Below, piece after piece: positions 1 through 12,153 of a DNA stretch of 64,000 nucleotides; position 1 is the first letter of the stretch; the number at the start of each line of letters is the position of its first letter. The position numbers and the translations under genes are program-made. Source of the DNA: Fragilaria radians. Taxonomy: Eukaryota; Bacillariophyta; Fragilariophyceae; Fragilariales; Fragilariaceae. The notes below the pieces were generated by a model. It was given only the letters and a program-made list of their open reading frames with translations, was not told the origin of the DNA and ran no database searches. Where the stretch lies: positions 159,814 through 223,813 of the forward strand of contig CAAAJI010000018.1 of NCBI GenBank assembly GCA_900642245.1, in the 5' to 3' direction.

Positions 1-1741
1 TCGTAGTCTCCTATATTGTGTTGATAAATTGATAATTATCCTGTTTCTTGTTGAAAGGCTGGTATGCATCATGTCCAAATGGTGGCGTCTGAAATGGAAT
101 TGATTGTGAAGGTGATACTTCAACCCAAAAAGATGTGCGTCTTGTTCTCATAAATAATTCGATGAATTTTCTTCATACTCAAAGTGCTGGTGAGTCATTT
201 CTTATTGAAATAAGAATTCCAGCATGTTTGGTATCAGCAACTAAATTGCATTTGAAGGTCCTCCATTTGTTAATAGCTCCAAAGCTTTATTGGATCTTTG
301 AATCTTGTAGATTGCTGAATATACACACTCTGTAGATTGATCTTCTAACTCTTTCTTCCTTTTCAGAAAAATGAGTAAGCTGTGCATGATAACCTTGCCA
401 TCAATTGGAATCGTCTGGTGATTGCTGTTAATGCTGTTCTGACGTATAGTGTGTCCTCTACAATCGAGCTAGGTATTGCCAAGGAACCCACGTCCACGTG
501 CTTGTCCACTCCTGATTCAATGTTATTTCGAATAAAATTGTTGAAATTACTACAACTGTGACCATTTCTGGTACTTAATTATGCAACAGGACTGGATATA
601 CAATGTTTTGAGTTAATTATGGTAAGCTGCTTTAGAAAGCATTCCTTTACTTGCTTATCGAGAATATGAATGGACTTTCTAAAATCTATTTGCGTGAGAA
701 AATTACTGTGATTGCATTTAATAGATAATTTGCCATAGCGTTGGTATCAAGACTTGCGTTCAGCAATCACTTGCCCTCTCATTTTCACTTTCAATACATC
801 AACTGGACCTTGACATAGGAGCATGAAGATCATCAATTGCTTTTCACTTAGATGACTGGCCTTTTCTAGCCCCCAATCAAAATCAGCCTTTGATTGCTGA
901 TATGACCAGATATGGCCACAACTTGTTGTTCTCTGATTGTCAATCAATGTCTTTTCTCAGTAGAGCTCACAAGCTACTTGCATGAATGTACTCAAGGTAG
1001 CATGTCTGTGCCTTCTTGTGCCTGGTAGATCTGTTTAATGGAGATGGATGATACAACCTGCAAAGCCAAGTTGGTTGCCCCAATATAAGAACTTGCAACA
1101 ACCATAGCTCAGTAGCCGAAAGGGCTTGATAATTTTTTGTTGTGTTTGGCCCTCTCGCCTTCTATTTTGAGCTTGTGACCATTTCAATTCAAGCTGCTGT
1201 CAGCTTTATCACAAAGTAACATCTAATTCAGGTAATTTAGTCGATCGCCTAGTAACCAGGGCAGGGCATAAATGATTTAAAGATTGGCTATAATTTTCAG
1301 TTATGCTGTTACGATTGTTAAATCTGATCTCTTTTTCATTTGCGTTCTCAATAGCTTTTTTTCGACTCCAGTCAGTGGGATGGCTGATTTGAATTTTTCT
1401 AAGACAAGCGCACATATCTTTTCTATTCGCTATTCCTCCATAATATTTCCTCTTGGTTCAGGATGCACGACCAAGTAAGTATTGAACAATCCGTGATGGA
1501 TGACACAAAAAATATATTTAGATTTATTTGCTGATAAGGCGAGAAGGAGTTGCTTATGGAATAGTTTGAAAGTACGCTTGTAATTTAATGTGTACAAATT
1601 TTGAATCTTTTTTGTCAGCTACTTTAAGGCTAGTCAAAATTCAAGAAACAACAAATATTTTATAGCTTGCCAGCAGTTCAAGGCTAATTCATTTTCAGAA
1701 TGTTACAATCACCTCTTAAGTATCGACTTATTGTGGGAGGT
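1..1741 (-). mobile_element. 5' part of a decayed Ty1/copia element (gag and leader region), cut by the window edge
   Basis: Positions 1-700 match 8770-9470 and partly 5380-5555, and 1235-1741 match 5575-6086, so this is one more unit of the array that runs to 9480. Read on the minus strand, the order is primer-binding site (1742-1753), untranslated leader (about 1740-1235), then gag-like sequence towards position 1. In the better preserved copy at 8785-9480 the minus strand has a basic stretch with an RRGGG core, which suits a nucleocapsid region. Frames are broken everywhere. The pol part would lie to the left of the window. The gag assignment rests on position relative to pol and on the basic patch, not on a recognised domain. 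Confidence 0.6.
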
Positions 1742-1753
1742 CTGTTGATACCA
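1742..1753 (-). other. Candidate tRNA primer-binding site of the left-hand copia unit
   Basis: On the minus strand this reads TGGTATCAACAG, close to the TGGTATCAGAGC-type site used by many Ty1/copia elements that prime from initiator tRNA-Met. It lies between the leader of the left unit and the LTR at 1754-2796, as expected. The same 12 bases recur at 6087-6098. The primer identity is an inference. Confidence 0.5.
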
Positions 1754-2796
1754 TTTATAATATGCGAAACCATTGGTGAAGGCTGGAAACGACTCAGGGC
1801 TCTCACACGCTCTAGACGCGTGAGCCCTATTCAGAATACATTTAACTTCGATATTTCTCTCTGAATCAATATGACAGAGAAGTATTCTATTCAAGCAGAG
1901 TGATGAGGTATAAAATGATGTTGTTGAGTTACCATGTGATGCTCGCCGCCACCTTCTGACCATATTGTACAGATTTCAGTACGCCAAATGTAAAGTAGTA
2001 CAATAAGTTCAACTAAATAACAAAGCAGCGCGATCATGGATTTGCTATTTTCATAAAGGTATCGTCATATTCGAGATTAGAAGCGGATGATGTAAGACTG
2101 CTGATATATTCCAAGCGATAGATCTGCAACGTTTCCCTTTTGAAAAGGTTGATGTGGAAGGTTACAAATGAGAATCTCCTTAGCATTAGCATGTTCTGCG
2201 CACGTCCATCACCAGATCATCGAAATCATTCCATATAGTTATTGTAAACAAGCATCAGTAGTTATATTTTATTGAGAATATATAAACGGAGAGACAGTAT
2301 TCCACAAGTCGTTCAAGGTCATTGGGTTAGCAATATCAAATGAAATCTCAAAGAAAGTAGGAAGCTGGACTCTTTAAACCACATAGAGTGGCAGTTTGTA
2401 CGCTCAAGTAGAGAGATTGTATTCCACAAAATGTCATTCAAGGTCATTGAGTTAGTCATGTCATAGTACATATGAAATCTCAAAAGAAGCGGTAAACCGG
2501 ACTGTTTAAATCAAATGGAGCGGTAGTTTGTACGGAATGCTCCATTGGGTTCATGGACTCCCAAGAACATGTATGCATTATTATCGAGATATCACGATAT
2601 CGCTATTGAAAGTTAAAAAGTCAAAATCTAATTGGGCCCTGACATGAGATGTTTTTTACGTAACATCACACAAGTTGCAAGATCATCTTGAGTAAGGGAG
2701 GTCGTAGTAAATCTTGATATTACTCTTTACACTACTATTAGCCTATTGTAATAGAGTGCTGTGCTGTAGGGTAAAAAGAATCCTTTGTGATCACAA
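1754..2796 (-). repeat. LTR 1 of the copia array (shared between two units)
   Basis: This ~1.04-kb stretch is repeated at 6099-7148. On the minus strand it follows a purine-rich tract (2803-2819, core GGAGAAAAAAACG) just beyond the pol stop at 2887, and it ends next to the candidate primer-binding site at 1742-1753. It therefore serves as 3' LTR of the unit to its right and 5' LTR of the unit to its left. It contains a 122-bp imperfect tandem dimer starting at 2289 and 2411, and a hairpin at 1796-1828. The outer ends do not show a crisp TG...CA, so boundaries are good to roughly 10 bp. Confidence 0.6.
2289..2535. repeat. 122-bp imperfect tandem dimer inside LTR 1
   Basis: Two units start with gagaga at 2289 and 2411. 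Each continues with ttccaca, ttcaaggtcatt, a tgaaatctc block and an agtttgtacg end. The same dimer sits in LTR 2 at about 6641-6885. Repeated blocks of this kind in LTR U3 regions are often enhancer-like, but nothing here proves that. Confidence 0.7.
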
Positions 2797-5560
2797 TATG
2801 AGTTTTCGTTTTTTTCTCCGACTGCCAAAATTCCTACGATGAATGTAGTATGGAATACAACACAGGATAATAGGTGCATTGTGTCAATTAAATGCATATT
2901 GCTTTGCGGAATGCTTGACATTTCTGACCTGTCAATGGTTTGGTCATGAAATCAGCAATCATTGCATCTGTGGGACAATATTTGATTGACACTTCTCCTT
3001 ATTGATTAAGTCTGTGATAAAGAAATATTTGATGTTAAAATGTCGAGAATGCTTGCTAGAACTGGCCTTACCGTTAGTTTCAAGTTTCATTGAACTTTGA
3101 TTATCTTGATAAAAAGATTCTCTTTAATCTTGTATCCTTGACCTTTTATGAATAACTTTGCCCACATAACTTTGGAGATAATACTGTCAACAGATATTCA
3201 GCCCGCTTCTGTTGAGCTTCGGGTATTCACTTTTTGTTTAGTTGAAATTGTTTGAATTACATCCTATTCGGTCTGCTTCTGTTGAGCTTCGGGTATTCAC
3301 TTTTTGTTAACTTGAAATTGTTCAAATTGCACCCTGACCCATTGTCATTATGCCACCCGTGTGACTCTTGAAATCATTGTGCATTGCAAATGATGAGTTG
3401 ATATGCCATTTTATAACGTAAGTACCATCTGCCTTTAAAGTTGATACATCTTTTTGTGTATGCTTGAGATAGTGTATCACTTTTCAAAGTTTATCCCAAT
3501 CACCTCCATTTGGTAATCTCGCCCATGAAATCAAAAATGCAATGGCAAGTTAAATTGCTAGATACTCATGTAATTTCCTTCTTGTAGCTTTTATTGGTAT
3601 AATCTCTGGATTGCCATACATTGATTGTGGTCACTCATAAGCTTATCATTCACATTTGAATCCTTATGGCTTGATTTGACATCATCAACATGCCAATTGT
3701 ACTTTGTGCCATGAGCACTGCAATATCGTAATCATTGACTTCAAACCCAAATTGTTTTAAGTCTTTCCTTGTGAAATAGTAGTGCTCATTGAATCATACC
3801 ACATATGGCATTCAGCATTTGAGTATAAAGTATCTTATTCTTCCCTTTGTAAACAGCATAGTTGTGATAGCATTCAGGATTCTAATCATCTAGCATGTCA
3901 ACCAAAATTCCGAATTTCCACAATGACCTGATCTTTCCTAAAGTCTAGATCTGTTTGCACAAATGTATTGGGAATATCAACTGTTATGATATCCCTTGAT
4001 TCTTCTGCATTAAATGTATCAGCAAGAAGTATTAATTCTGTGGCAGCTGAAGGACTTGTAGCTTCGTCTTGATTTGCATAATGATGCTACGTAGTGCCAT
4101 GGTTACAAGTCCTGTCTTTAATTATATTATCCTTCTTTTCAACTAGAAAGATAAGACTTTCTAATATGCGTCTCTTCTCAGGTGTACTTAGCGTCGATGC
4201 GTCAAAGTGTTTAAACACCTTCCTTTGTGGAGGTGTTTCATTTCTCCAAGAGCAGCATCCCATCCTTTCTTTCCAAACTTTTGTCTTTGTTGCCTTCTTC
4301 ATAAGTAATTATATTACGATCATGGACTCCTGCAATGGGAGCAGTAACATGAAGGACAATCCCAGACTAGGTGTTTCTATTTAACCTGCAGGCAAATTAT
4401 CTCGGTCAGCCACTGTATGAACTAAGTCTATGACATTTTGAGTCACAGGTTGAGGGGAAACACTTTGGCAAGTTACCATAGCGCCGGTCCAAAGATAAAG
4501 CAATTCATGATCACCTTGTTTGTTACTACGGTATCAATAGTAGATGCAATCTAAAGTACGCGGATGTTGAGTGTGTGTGAGAGCATTGGCTCGGTGTGAG
4601 CTTCGACGTCAGCTCCAAATGGATTAGCACAATGTTTAGAATAATCCGAATTCTCCTGATGAATAGTCATACATTGGCTGAAATGGGGAGACATTCCATT
4701 GGTAGGAGGAAAGAAACTTAATTCCTCGGTACTTTCCATTGCAAAACTTTAGCATGACTGCAGGTAATTTCATCAATAGAAATTGATGAAATGTGGCTCT
4801 AAGCTTTCTTGAATGACCCTAATCGTTCGTTTGATCTCAGGAACGTGTTCTTATGCATTCAGGTAATTCATGTTAACGTCGTATGCATCTTATAATGCAT
4901 TAATTAATGATTGGTACTCGTTAACACAATGGATACACTTGATAGTAAATCCAGTCAAAATATATAGACGAAAAGAATTGTTTAGCGCACTAAGCTTTGC
5001 TGAATTGATTGGTAACCCACTCAGTTGTCTGATACATGATTTTTCGAGATATTTTTGGCAAAAAGGATATACAGTTGATTCTAATGGTCTCCATGTAAAG
5101 ACTTGTTTCGTGTTGAGCTTCAAGTAGTTCAAGGGGAATCTCATTGCAGTCTGACACAGCATGAAGTGGTTTTTTTCTGCTAGTTTTATCCTTTAGGCTA
5201 CCAATACCTGGACCAAAGATATTCTCTGCCAACTTGAAATCTTTCAGAGTAATAGGATTATTTTTATTTAATTTATTTGAATAATTGCTTTGAAATCTTT
5301 CAAGGATGCATGCCAAGAGCATGGTAACACTCCCTAGCTTTCTTGTCTTGTTGAAACTGCTGATCTGTGTAGACTTTCGTATTCTCCTATATTGTGTTGA
5401 TAAATTGATAATTTTCCTGTTTCTTGTTGAAAGGCGTGTATACATAATGTCCAAATGGTGGCTTATGAAAAGGAATTGATTGTGAAGGTGATACTTCTAC
5501 CCAAAAAGATGTGCTTCTTGCTCTCATAAATAATTCGATGATCTTTCTTCATACTAAAAA
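2797..5560 (-). pseudogene. Ty1/copia pol remnant (middle unit)
   Basis: The minus strand keeps the copia domain order although frames are broken. From right to left: gag-pre-integrase and start of integrase (about 5454-4890, with FGPGIGSLK and VSDCNEIPLELLEAQ), integrase end (4739-4551, with LSFFPPTNGMSPHFS), the segment before reverse transcriptase (4302-4087, with RILESLIFLVEKKD), reverse transcriptase (about 4000-3700), and RNase H (about 3420-2887). The RNase H end reads VSIKYCPTDAMIADFMTKPL and stops at 2887-2889. Integrase before reverse transcriptase and the DFMTKPL tail are hallmarks of Ty1/copia. Relative to 1-1235 it lacks about 1 kb of gag. It cannot encode a working polyprotein. 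Confidence 0.85.
3201..3340. repeat. 70-bp tandem duplication inside the RNase H remnant
   Basis: Unit one is 3201-3270 and unit two 3271-3340; both contain cttctgttgagcttcgggta and then a run ending in tttttgtt. The right-hand unit of the array (about 7550-7620) has a single copy, so the duplication arose in the middle unit after the two separated. It lies in the part coding for the STEAE-like motif region of RNase H. Confidence 0.85.
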
Positions 5561-6098
5561 TATGTCGATCGTCTAGTAACCAGGGTGGGACATGAACGAT
5601 TTAAAGATTGGCTATATTTTTTAGCTATACTGTTACGATTGGTCAATCTGATGTCTCTTTCATTGCGTTCTCAATAGCTATCGACTCCAGTCAGTTTGGA
5701 TTGGATGTCTGATTTGAAATTTTTTTGAGACAGACAAGCGCACATATCTCTTCTATTCGCTATTCCTCCATAATATTTCCCCTTGGTTCAAGGATGCACG
5801 ACCAAGTAAGTATTGAACAATCCGTGATGGATGACACAAAAAATATATTTAGATTTATTTGCTGATAAGGCGAGAAGGATCAGATTTAAACTGCTTATGT
5901 GATAGTTGAAAGTACGCTTGTAATTTAATGTGTACAAATTTTGAATCTTTTTTTGTCAAAGTGTACTTTAAGGGCTAGCCAAAATTCAAGAAACAACAAA
6001 TATTTTATAACTTGCCAGCAGTTCAAGGCTAATTCATTTTCAGAATGTTACAATCACCTCTTAAGTATCGACTTATTGTGGGAGGTCTGTTGATACCA
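5561..6098 (-). other. Leader region and primer-binding site of the middle copia unit
   Basis: The stretch from 5575 to 6086 matches 1235-1741 at roughly 95 percent and is followed at 6087-6098 by the same candidate primer-binding site. The junction near 5555-5575 joins gag-like sequence straight to the leader, so about 1 kb that is present in the left-hand unit (about 178-1235) is missing here. Confidence 0.6.
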
Positions 6099-7148
6099 TT
6101 TATAATATACGAAACCATTGGTGACGGCTGGAAACGACTCAGGGCTCTCACACGTTCTAGACGCGTGAGCCCTATTCAGAATACATTTAACTTCGATATT
6201 TCTCTCTGAATCAATATGACAGCGAGGTATTCTATTCAAACAGAGTGATGAGGTATAAATTGATGTTGTTGAGTTACCATGTGATGCTTGCCACCACCTT
6301 CTGACTATATTGTACAGATTTCAGTATGCAAAACGTAAAGTAGTACAATAAGTTTCAATTAAAAAACAAAGCAGCACAATCATGGATTTGCTATTTTCAT
6401 AAAGGTATCGTCGTATTCGAGCGTAGAAGCGGATGATGTTAGACTGCTGAAATATTCCAAGCGATAGATCTGCAACGTTTCCCTTTTGAAAAGGTTGATG
6501 TGGAAGGTTACAAATGAGAATCTCCTTAGCATTAGCATGTTCTGCGCACGACCATCACCAGATCATCGAAATCATTCCACATAGTTATTGTAAGAGAGCA
6601 TCAGTAGTAATGGACATATTTTATTGAGAACATATAAACGGAGAGACAGTGTTCCACAAGTCGTTCAAGGTCATTGAGCTAGCAACGTCATTTGAAATCT
6701 CAAAGAAAGCAGTAAGCTGGACTCTTTAAACCACATAGAGTGGTAGTTTGTACGCTCAAGTGGAGAGACTGTATTCCACAAAATGTCATTCAAGGTCATT
6801 GACTTTGTCATGTCATAGTGCATATGAAATCTCGAAGAAAGCAGTAAACCGGTCTGTTTAAATCAAATGGAGCGGTAGTTTGTACGGAAAGCTCCATTGG
6901 GTTCATGGACTCCCAAGAACATGTATGCATTATTATCGAGATATCACGATATCGCTATTGAAAGTTAAAAAGTCAAAATCTAATTGGGCCCTGACATGAG
7001 ATGTTTTTTACGTAACATCACACAAGTTGCAAGATCATCTTGAGTAAGGGAGGTCATAGTAAATCTTGATATCACTCTTTACACTACTATTAGCCTATTG
7101 TAATAGAGTGCTGTGCTGTAGGGTAAAAAGAATCCTTTGTGATCACAA
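6099..7148 (-). repeat. LTR 2 of the copia array
   Basis: Second copy of the 1754-2796 LTR. It has the same neighbours: pol stop at 7240-7242, a purine-rich tract to its right, and the primer-binding site at 6087-6098 to its left. It carries the hairpin (6141-6173) and the tandem dimer (from 6641 and 6763). It is under 1 percent different from LTR 1 over its right-hand ~250 bp and several percent different over the rest. Confidence 0.6.
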
Positions 7149-9480
7149 TATGAGTTTTCGTTTTTTTCTCCGACTGCCAAAATTCCTACGATGAATGTAG
7201 TATGGAATACAACACAGGATAATAGGTGCATTGTGTCAATTAAATGCATATTGCTTTGCGGAATGCTTGACATTTCTGACCTGTCAATGGTTTGGTCATG
7301 AAATCAGCAATCATTGCATCTGTTGGACAATATTTGATTGACACTTCTCCTTATTGATTAAGTCTGTGATAAAGAAATATTTGATGATAAAATGTCGAGA
7401 ATGCTTGCTAGAACTGGCCTTACCCTTAGTTTCAAGTTTCATAGAACTTTGATTATCTTGATAAAAAGATTCTCTTTAATCTTGTATCCTTGACCTTTTA
7501 TGAATAACTTTGCCCACATAACTTTGGAGATAATACTGTCAACTGATACTAGGCCTGCTTCTGTTGAGCTTCGGGTATTCACTTTTTGTTTAGTTGAAGT
7601 TGTTTGACTTGCACCTTGACCCATTGTCAATATGCCACCCGTGTGATTCTTGAAATCATTGCGCATTGCAAATGATGAGTTGACCCATCTGCCTTTAAAG
7701 TTAATACATCTTTTTGTGTATGTTTGAGATAGTGCATCACTTTTCAAAGGTTATCCCAATCATCTTCATTTGGTAATCTTGCTCATGAAATAAAAAATGC
7801 AATGACTGGTTGTATGTCACATCTCGCTCTTTTGCTTCAAAATAGTGCTTTGGCAACAAAAGTATGAAACACTTGTGCTTTTATGTTGTTAAGTGGTCTG
7901 GCAGCTGAATTTACTTTGAATGAATTCTCACCCCATGGGCAATGTGTTGAGTTGTCTGGTAGCTGTTCCGGAAATTCATTTATCATTCCCTTTATATACT
8001 CTTCTATCATATTGACTTTCACCAATCCTGGTGTTGAATATTTAGTTACATACTCATCTATTTTCCTTCTTGAAGCTTTTACTGGTATAATCTTTGGATT
8101 GCCATACATTGGTTGTGGTCACTCATAAGCTTATCATTCACATTTGAATCCTTTTGGCTTGCTTTGACATCATCAACATGCCAAGCCACGGTGTACTTTG
8201 TGCCACTAACACTGCAATATTGTAATCATTGACTTTAAACCCAAATTGTTTCAAGTCTTTTCTAAATTTCTTGAAAAATAGTAGTGCTGATTGAATCATA
8301 AAAAAGCCACATAAGGCTTTCAACATTTGAGTATAAAGTATCTTATTTTTCCCTTTGTAAACAGCATAGTTGTGATAGCATTCAGGATTCAAATCAACTA
8401 GCATTTCAACCAAAATTCCGAAAATTTTCATAATGACCTGATCTTTCCTAAAGTCTAGATCTGTTTGCACAAATGCATTGGGAAAATCAACCGTCATAAT
8501 ATCCCTTGATTCTTCTGCATTAAATGTATCAGCAAGAAGTATTGATTCGGTGGCAGCAGAAGGAATTGTAGCTTCGTCTTGATTTAGGCTGGTGCTACGT
8601 AGTTTTATCCTTTAGGCTACCAATACCTGGACCAATCATATTCTCTGCCAACTTGATATCATCCAGAGTAATAGGATTATTCTTATTTAATTTATTTGAA
8701 TAATTGCTTTGAAATCTTTCAAGGATGCATGCCAAGAGTATGGAAACGCTTCCAAACTGCTGATCTGCTTAGACTTTCTTATTCTCCTATATTGTGTTGA
8801 AAAATGGATAATTACCCTGTTTCTTGTTAAAAGGCTTGTATGCATAATGTCCAAATGGTGGCTTCTGAAATGGAATTGATTGTAAAGGGAATACTTCTAA
8901 CCAAAAAGATGTGCTTCTTGTTCTCATAAATAATTCGATGAATTTTCTTCATACTAAAAGTATTTATGAGTCCTTTTGGATTGAAATAAGATTTCCAGCA
9001 TGTCTGGAATCAGCAACTATATTGCATTTGAAGGTCCTCCGTTTGTTGATAGCTCCAAAGCTTTATTAGATCTTTGAATGTTTGTAGATTGCCGAGTATA
9101 CACATTCTGCAGATTAATTATCTAACTGTTTCTTCATTTTCAGAAATATGAGTAAGTTGTGCATGATAACCTTGCCATCAATTGAAATCTTCTGTTGTTT
9201 GTTGTTATTGCGGTTCTGACGTATAGTGCGTCCTCTACATCTGCGCGAGGTATTGCCAAGGAACCCACCTCCACGTCTTTGTCCACGATGTTATTTCGAG
9301 TAAAATTGTTGAAATTACTATAACTAAGATCATTTTTGGTACTTAAATATGCAACAGGACTGGATATACCATGTTTGAGTTTATTATGGTAGTCTGCTTT
9401 AGAAGCATTCCTTTACTTGCTTGTCGAGAATATGATTGAACTTTCTAAAATCTATTCGTGTAAGAATCATGTAAGGTGTC
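7149..9480 (-). pseudogene. Ty1/copia gag-pol remnant (right-hand unit), integrase deleted, 5' end missing
   Basis: Minus-strand pieces in order: gag-like sequence (9480-8785), a fragment of the gag-pre-integrase segment (about 8770-8600), reverse transcriptase (8497-8138, with PNAFVQTDLDF and YTQMLKALCG), the linker (8109-7837) and RNase H (7747-7240, with HTGGILTMGQGA, STKQKVNTRSSTEAG and the same DFMTKPL tail). Integrase is missing because about 1.1 kb is deleted at 8600 compared with 4095-5183. No leader, primer site or LTR follows 9480, so the unit is 5'-truncated. Stops and frameshifts make it inactive. Confidence 0.85.
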
Positions 9481-12153
9481 CGTTCCAAACTTCAATGTAT
9501 TACTCATTCCCGCAGGATGCATAATAGATACTTCTTACATGGCATCAGACATATCTCACATTACCGCACAAATGTCAATTTTTTTTTATCAGATTCCTAA
9601 ATTCATCCGCGTAGATAACAGACATATTCACAGATTTTAACTGTTTAAGCAGATTCGAAACGAGTCTGCTGATTCAACAATTCGAATTTATTTCCACCAA
9701 CTAAACGCCATCTTGCATCGTATCCACCTTTGCTCCGTTGCTCCCATTTTGAAATGCTACTCACCAAAAGAATATGCTTAAGCTAAAAGTCAAGCTATCA
9801 AAATAAAATTTGAAGTTTCTTTATTTTCCTTCACTCAAAGTTTCTTACCTTTCATAAATTTATTGACATTATTGGATAGCCTAAACAAATTAATCGATTC
9901 AGGATTGAACATACGCCACATTCTTAATTCACTTCCAATCTCCTCGTACTTTTTTAACGTCCTTTTATTTATTATTGCAAAAACTCAATGACAAATGATG
10001 TGTATTCTTCCTTCAAGTAGTGTATCTTGTTTACTTTGCATTTTATTTGCAGTTTAGTACGATCACAATTTCATGTGTCAGGTTCCTTCACAGTGTTCTA
10101 TGAAATCATGACGTTTTTATCCCGATAAAGGAGTTATTCCCTTCTATGCTCATATTCTTTCACATCTGTTGACTCTTTAGGATCAGACCAACTTTCTAAG
10201 CATTTTCGTCGCCCATAACCCTTATCATTGACGTACTATGTTTGTTCTTTTTTTCATCGTCCAATCCTTCTTTAGTTGTAAATTGCAGTGTTGTTAAATA
10301 TTTCCGACAATTTAGCATTTCTTTAAAATAATCCCACATGTCGCAATTCTTTACTTACGAAAGACATCGTTTCAAAGAGAAGCAGGGTACCCAATGAAAG
10401 TGTCAACTGTGCCCTGCTTTTCCTTAACTCTCAATTTCGTCGATGTATTGATAGTTAGATTGTTTCATGGAGAATCCTCCTCATTTATTACAGTTCCATT
10501 TACTACCTCCCTGATTCTCTCGTAGTAGTTTGACCTTGCTTTCGATTTGACAATTTCTTTAAGGGTTTTTGGGCCTAAATGTTTAAGGTTGGTCCTAAAG
10601 CTTTTAGTTTTCCCACACCTTTTAATTATTCTTGTCATCATTGTCACAGCCGATGACATGGATGACGTCAGAAAGATACTCAAACAAGAGTCTGAAAAAT
10701 TCAATTTCTCAACCTGAACTTCTTCTTTACGTATTCAAAATCTTTATCATATCCTTCATCAGATTTAAGGAATAGATACTCTTCCTATCATATGTTTTGT
10801 TGAACACAAAGAGCTTGGCATTTTAAAAGAAATTTCGTATACCATATTGGACATTTTTCACTATTGCCCCTGAAAAGGATCACACGAGTTGCGTTTAAGT
10901 CCATCGTTTCGCAAATGTAAAAATTCCTACTAACAATTAAAAAAAAATCAAGGCAACTAATGCAATGCTCTCACGAAGAAACAAAGAATATAACGTAACC
11001 ACCTTACGATTTATTGGGAGTCCACAACTTCATAATTCTGCTTTGATCTATTAAGGCATTCTTCAAAATCTGGTCGAAATTGATACAGCATCAAACGCCA
11101 CAGAAAAATGTACAAATTAGTGTTTAGTTTGTGTTTCTTGGTTGGAATTACTGATATCCATTCAATTGATACTTTTCGAGTGCGAGATGATTACTCTAGA
11201 AGTTGTCATCACCAGAAATAAAAAGTAAGTGATGATGACTTTTTCATTGTCAGCATCAATGAAAGTTGAGGAGCACATATGCTTTGCACAAGATTGGAGT
11301 AATCAGAACCTGAAGAAAAGAATTAAATGGATAGTGTTTATAGGGAATGATGGATCTAAACCATTGGAAAAGTCAGAAGTCAAAAGACAAACCAGAGAAA
11401 GTTGATATAAAATAATTGGGAGCTTGAAGTAAATGGAAATGGAAATTTCAGAGCTCATTTATTTCCTTTGGGGTGTAGCTAAGAGGCAGAGCTGGCCTTC
11501 TTCTTCATTTGACAATGGTGGATAATGATTCAGGATGATGACAATCGTTACGTAGTACTTCATAGTGAAAATTTAGAATTGGACATATTTGGTGGCGGGA
11601 AAGGATGAAATAGTGTTGGCATTGATTTGATGATCAAGCTATACCTAAACAGCAATGATTTAATGTAGAAAAACAAAACAAAACAAATCGTAGAAGTAGT
11701 GTTATGCATTGATATATATGTGCGTTAATATTGCTAAGACCAGAATAGAGCAAAAGTGCACACTTTTTGTTCCCCTAAATTGAGACTATCACACATTATT
11801 GATTAATCTAAGGTTTCAAGTTTGTATTCAGCATTAATCTGTATCAACTGCAGCGGATGCCATAATCATCAGTAAATGGTCTTATCAAATTTTCCACCTG
11901 TTGACAAAACTGCAGTGGAGCATTTAAGTCATCCAAAACTAAAACTACAGGAGCGACTTCGGAATGCCGTTATCTAATAAAGTCGAGTTGACGTAGGTAG
12001 TGGTCGAGTTAGGGGAGTGGAGTTCCATCCTTTCATTTTGTCCATGACAGACAGACAGAATGACCCCCCCCAACATTCGAAAGAATAATGTTATCTTTGC
12101 CCACCTATCATCCCTAAACAGCAAAAACACACACAAAACGGATACGCGAAAGG
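9481..12153. other. Intergenic stretch, no gene recognised
   Basis: AT-rich sequence with no domain I can recognise. The longest open stretch is 79 codons on the minus strand (10704-10465); it resembles no known family and I do not call it. A run of cytosines lies at about 12063, just upstream of the next gene. The last ~200 bp probably hold the promoter and 5' UTR of the gene at 12154. Confidence 0.5.

Noticed and set aside
2727..2921. An identical 64-codon minus-strand frame here and at 7079-7273, tempting as a conserved small protein.
   Set aside because: It is out of frame with the copia pol end, which reads VSIKYCPTDAMIADFMTKPL in a neighbouring frame through the same bases, and then runs into the LTR. 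Identity is explained by the near-identical DNA patch.
10465..10704. 79-codon minus-strand frame, charged and helical-looking.
   Set aside because: No recognisable family, short, AT-rich surround; chance cannot be excluded, so not called as a gene.
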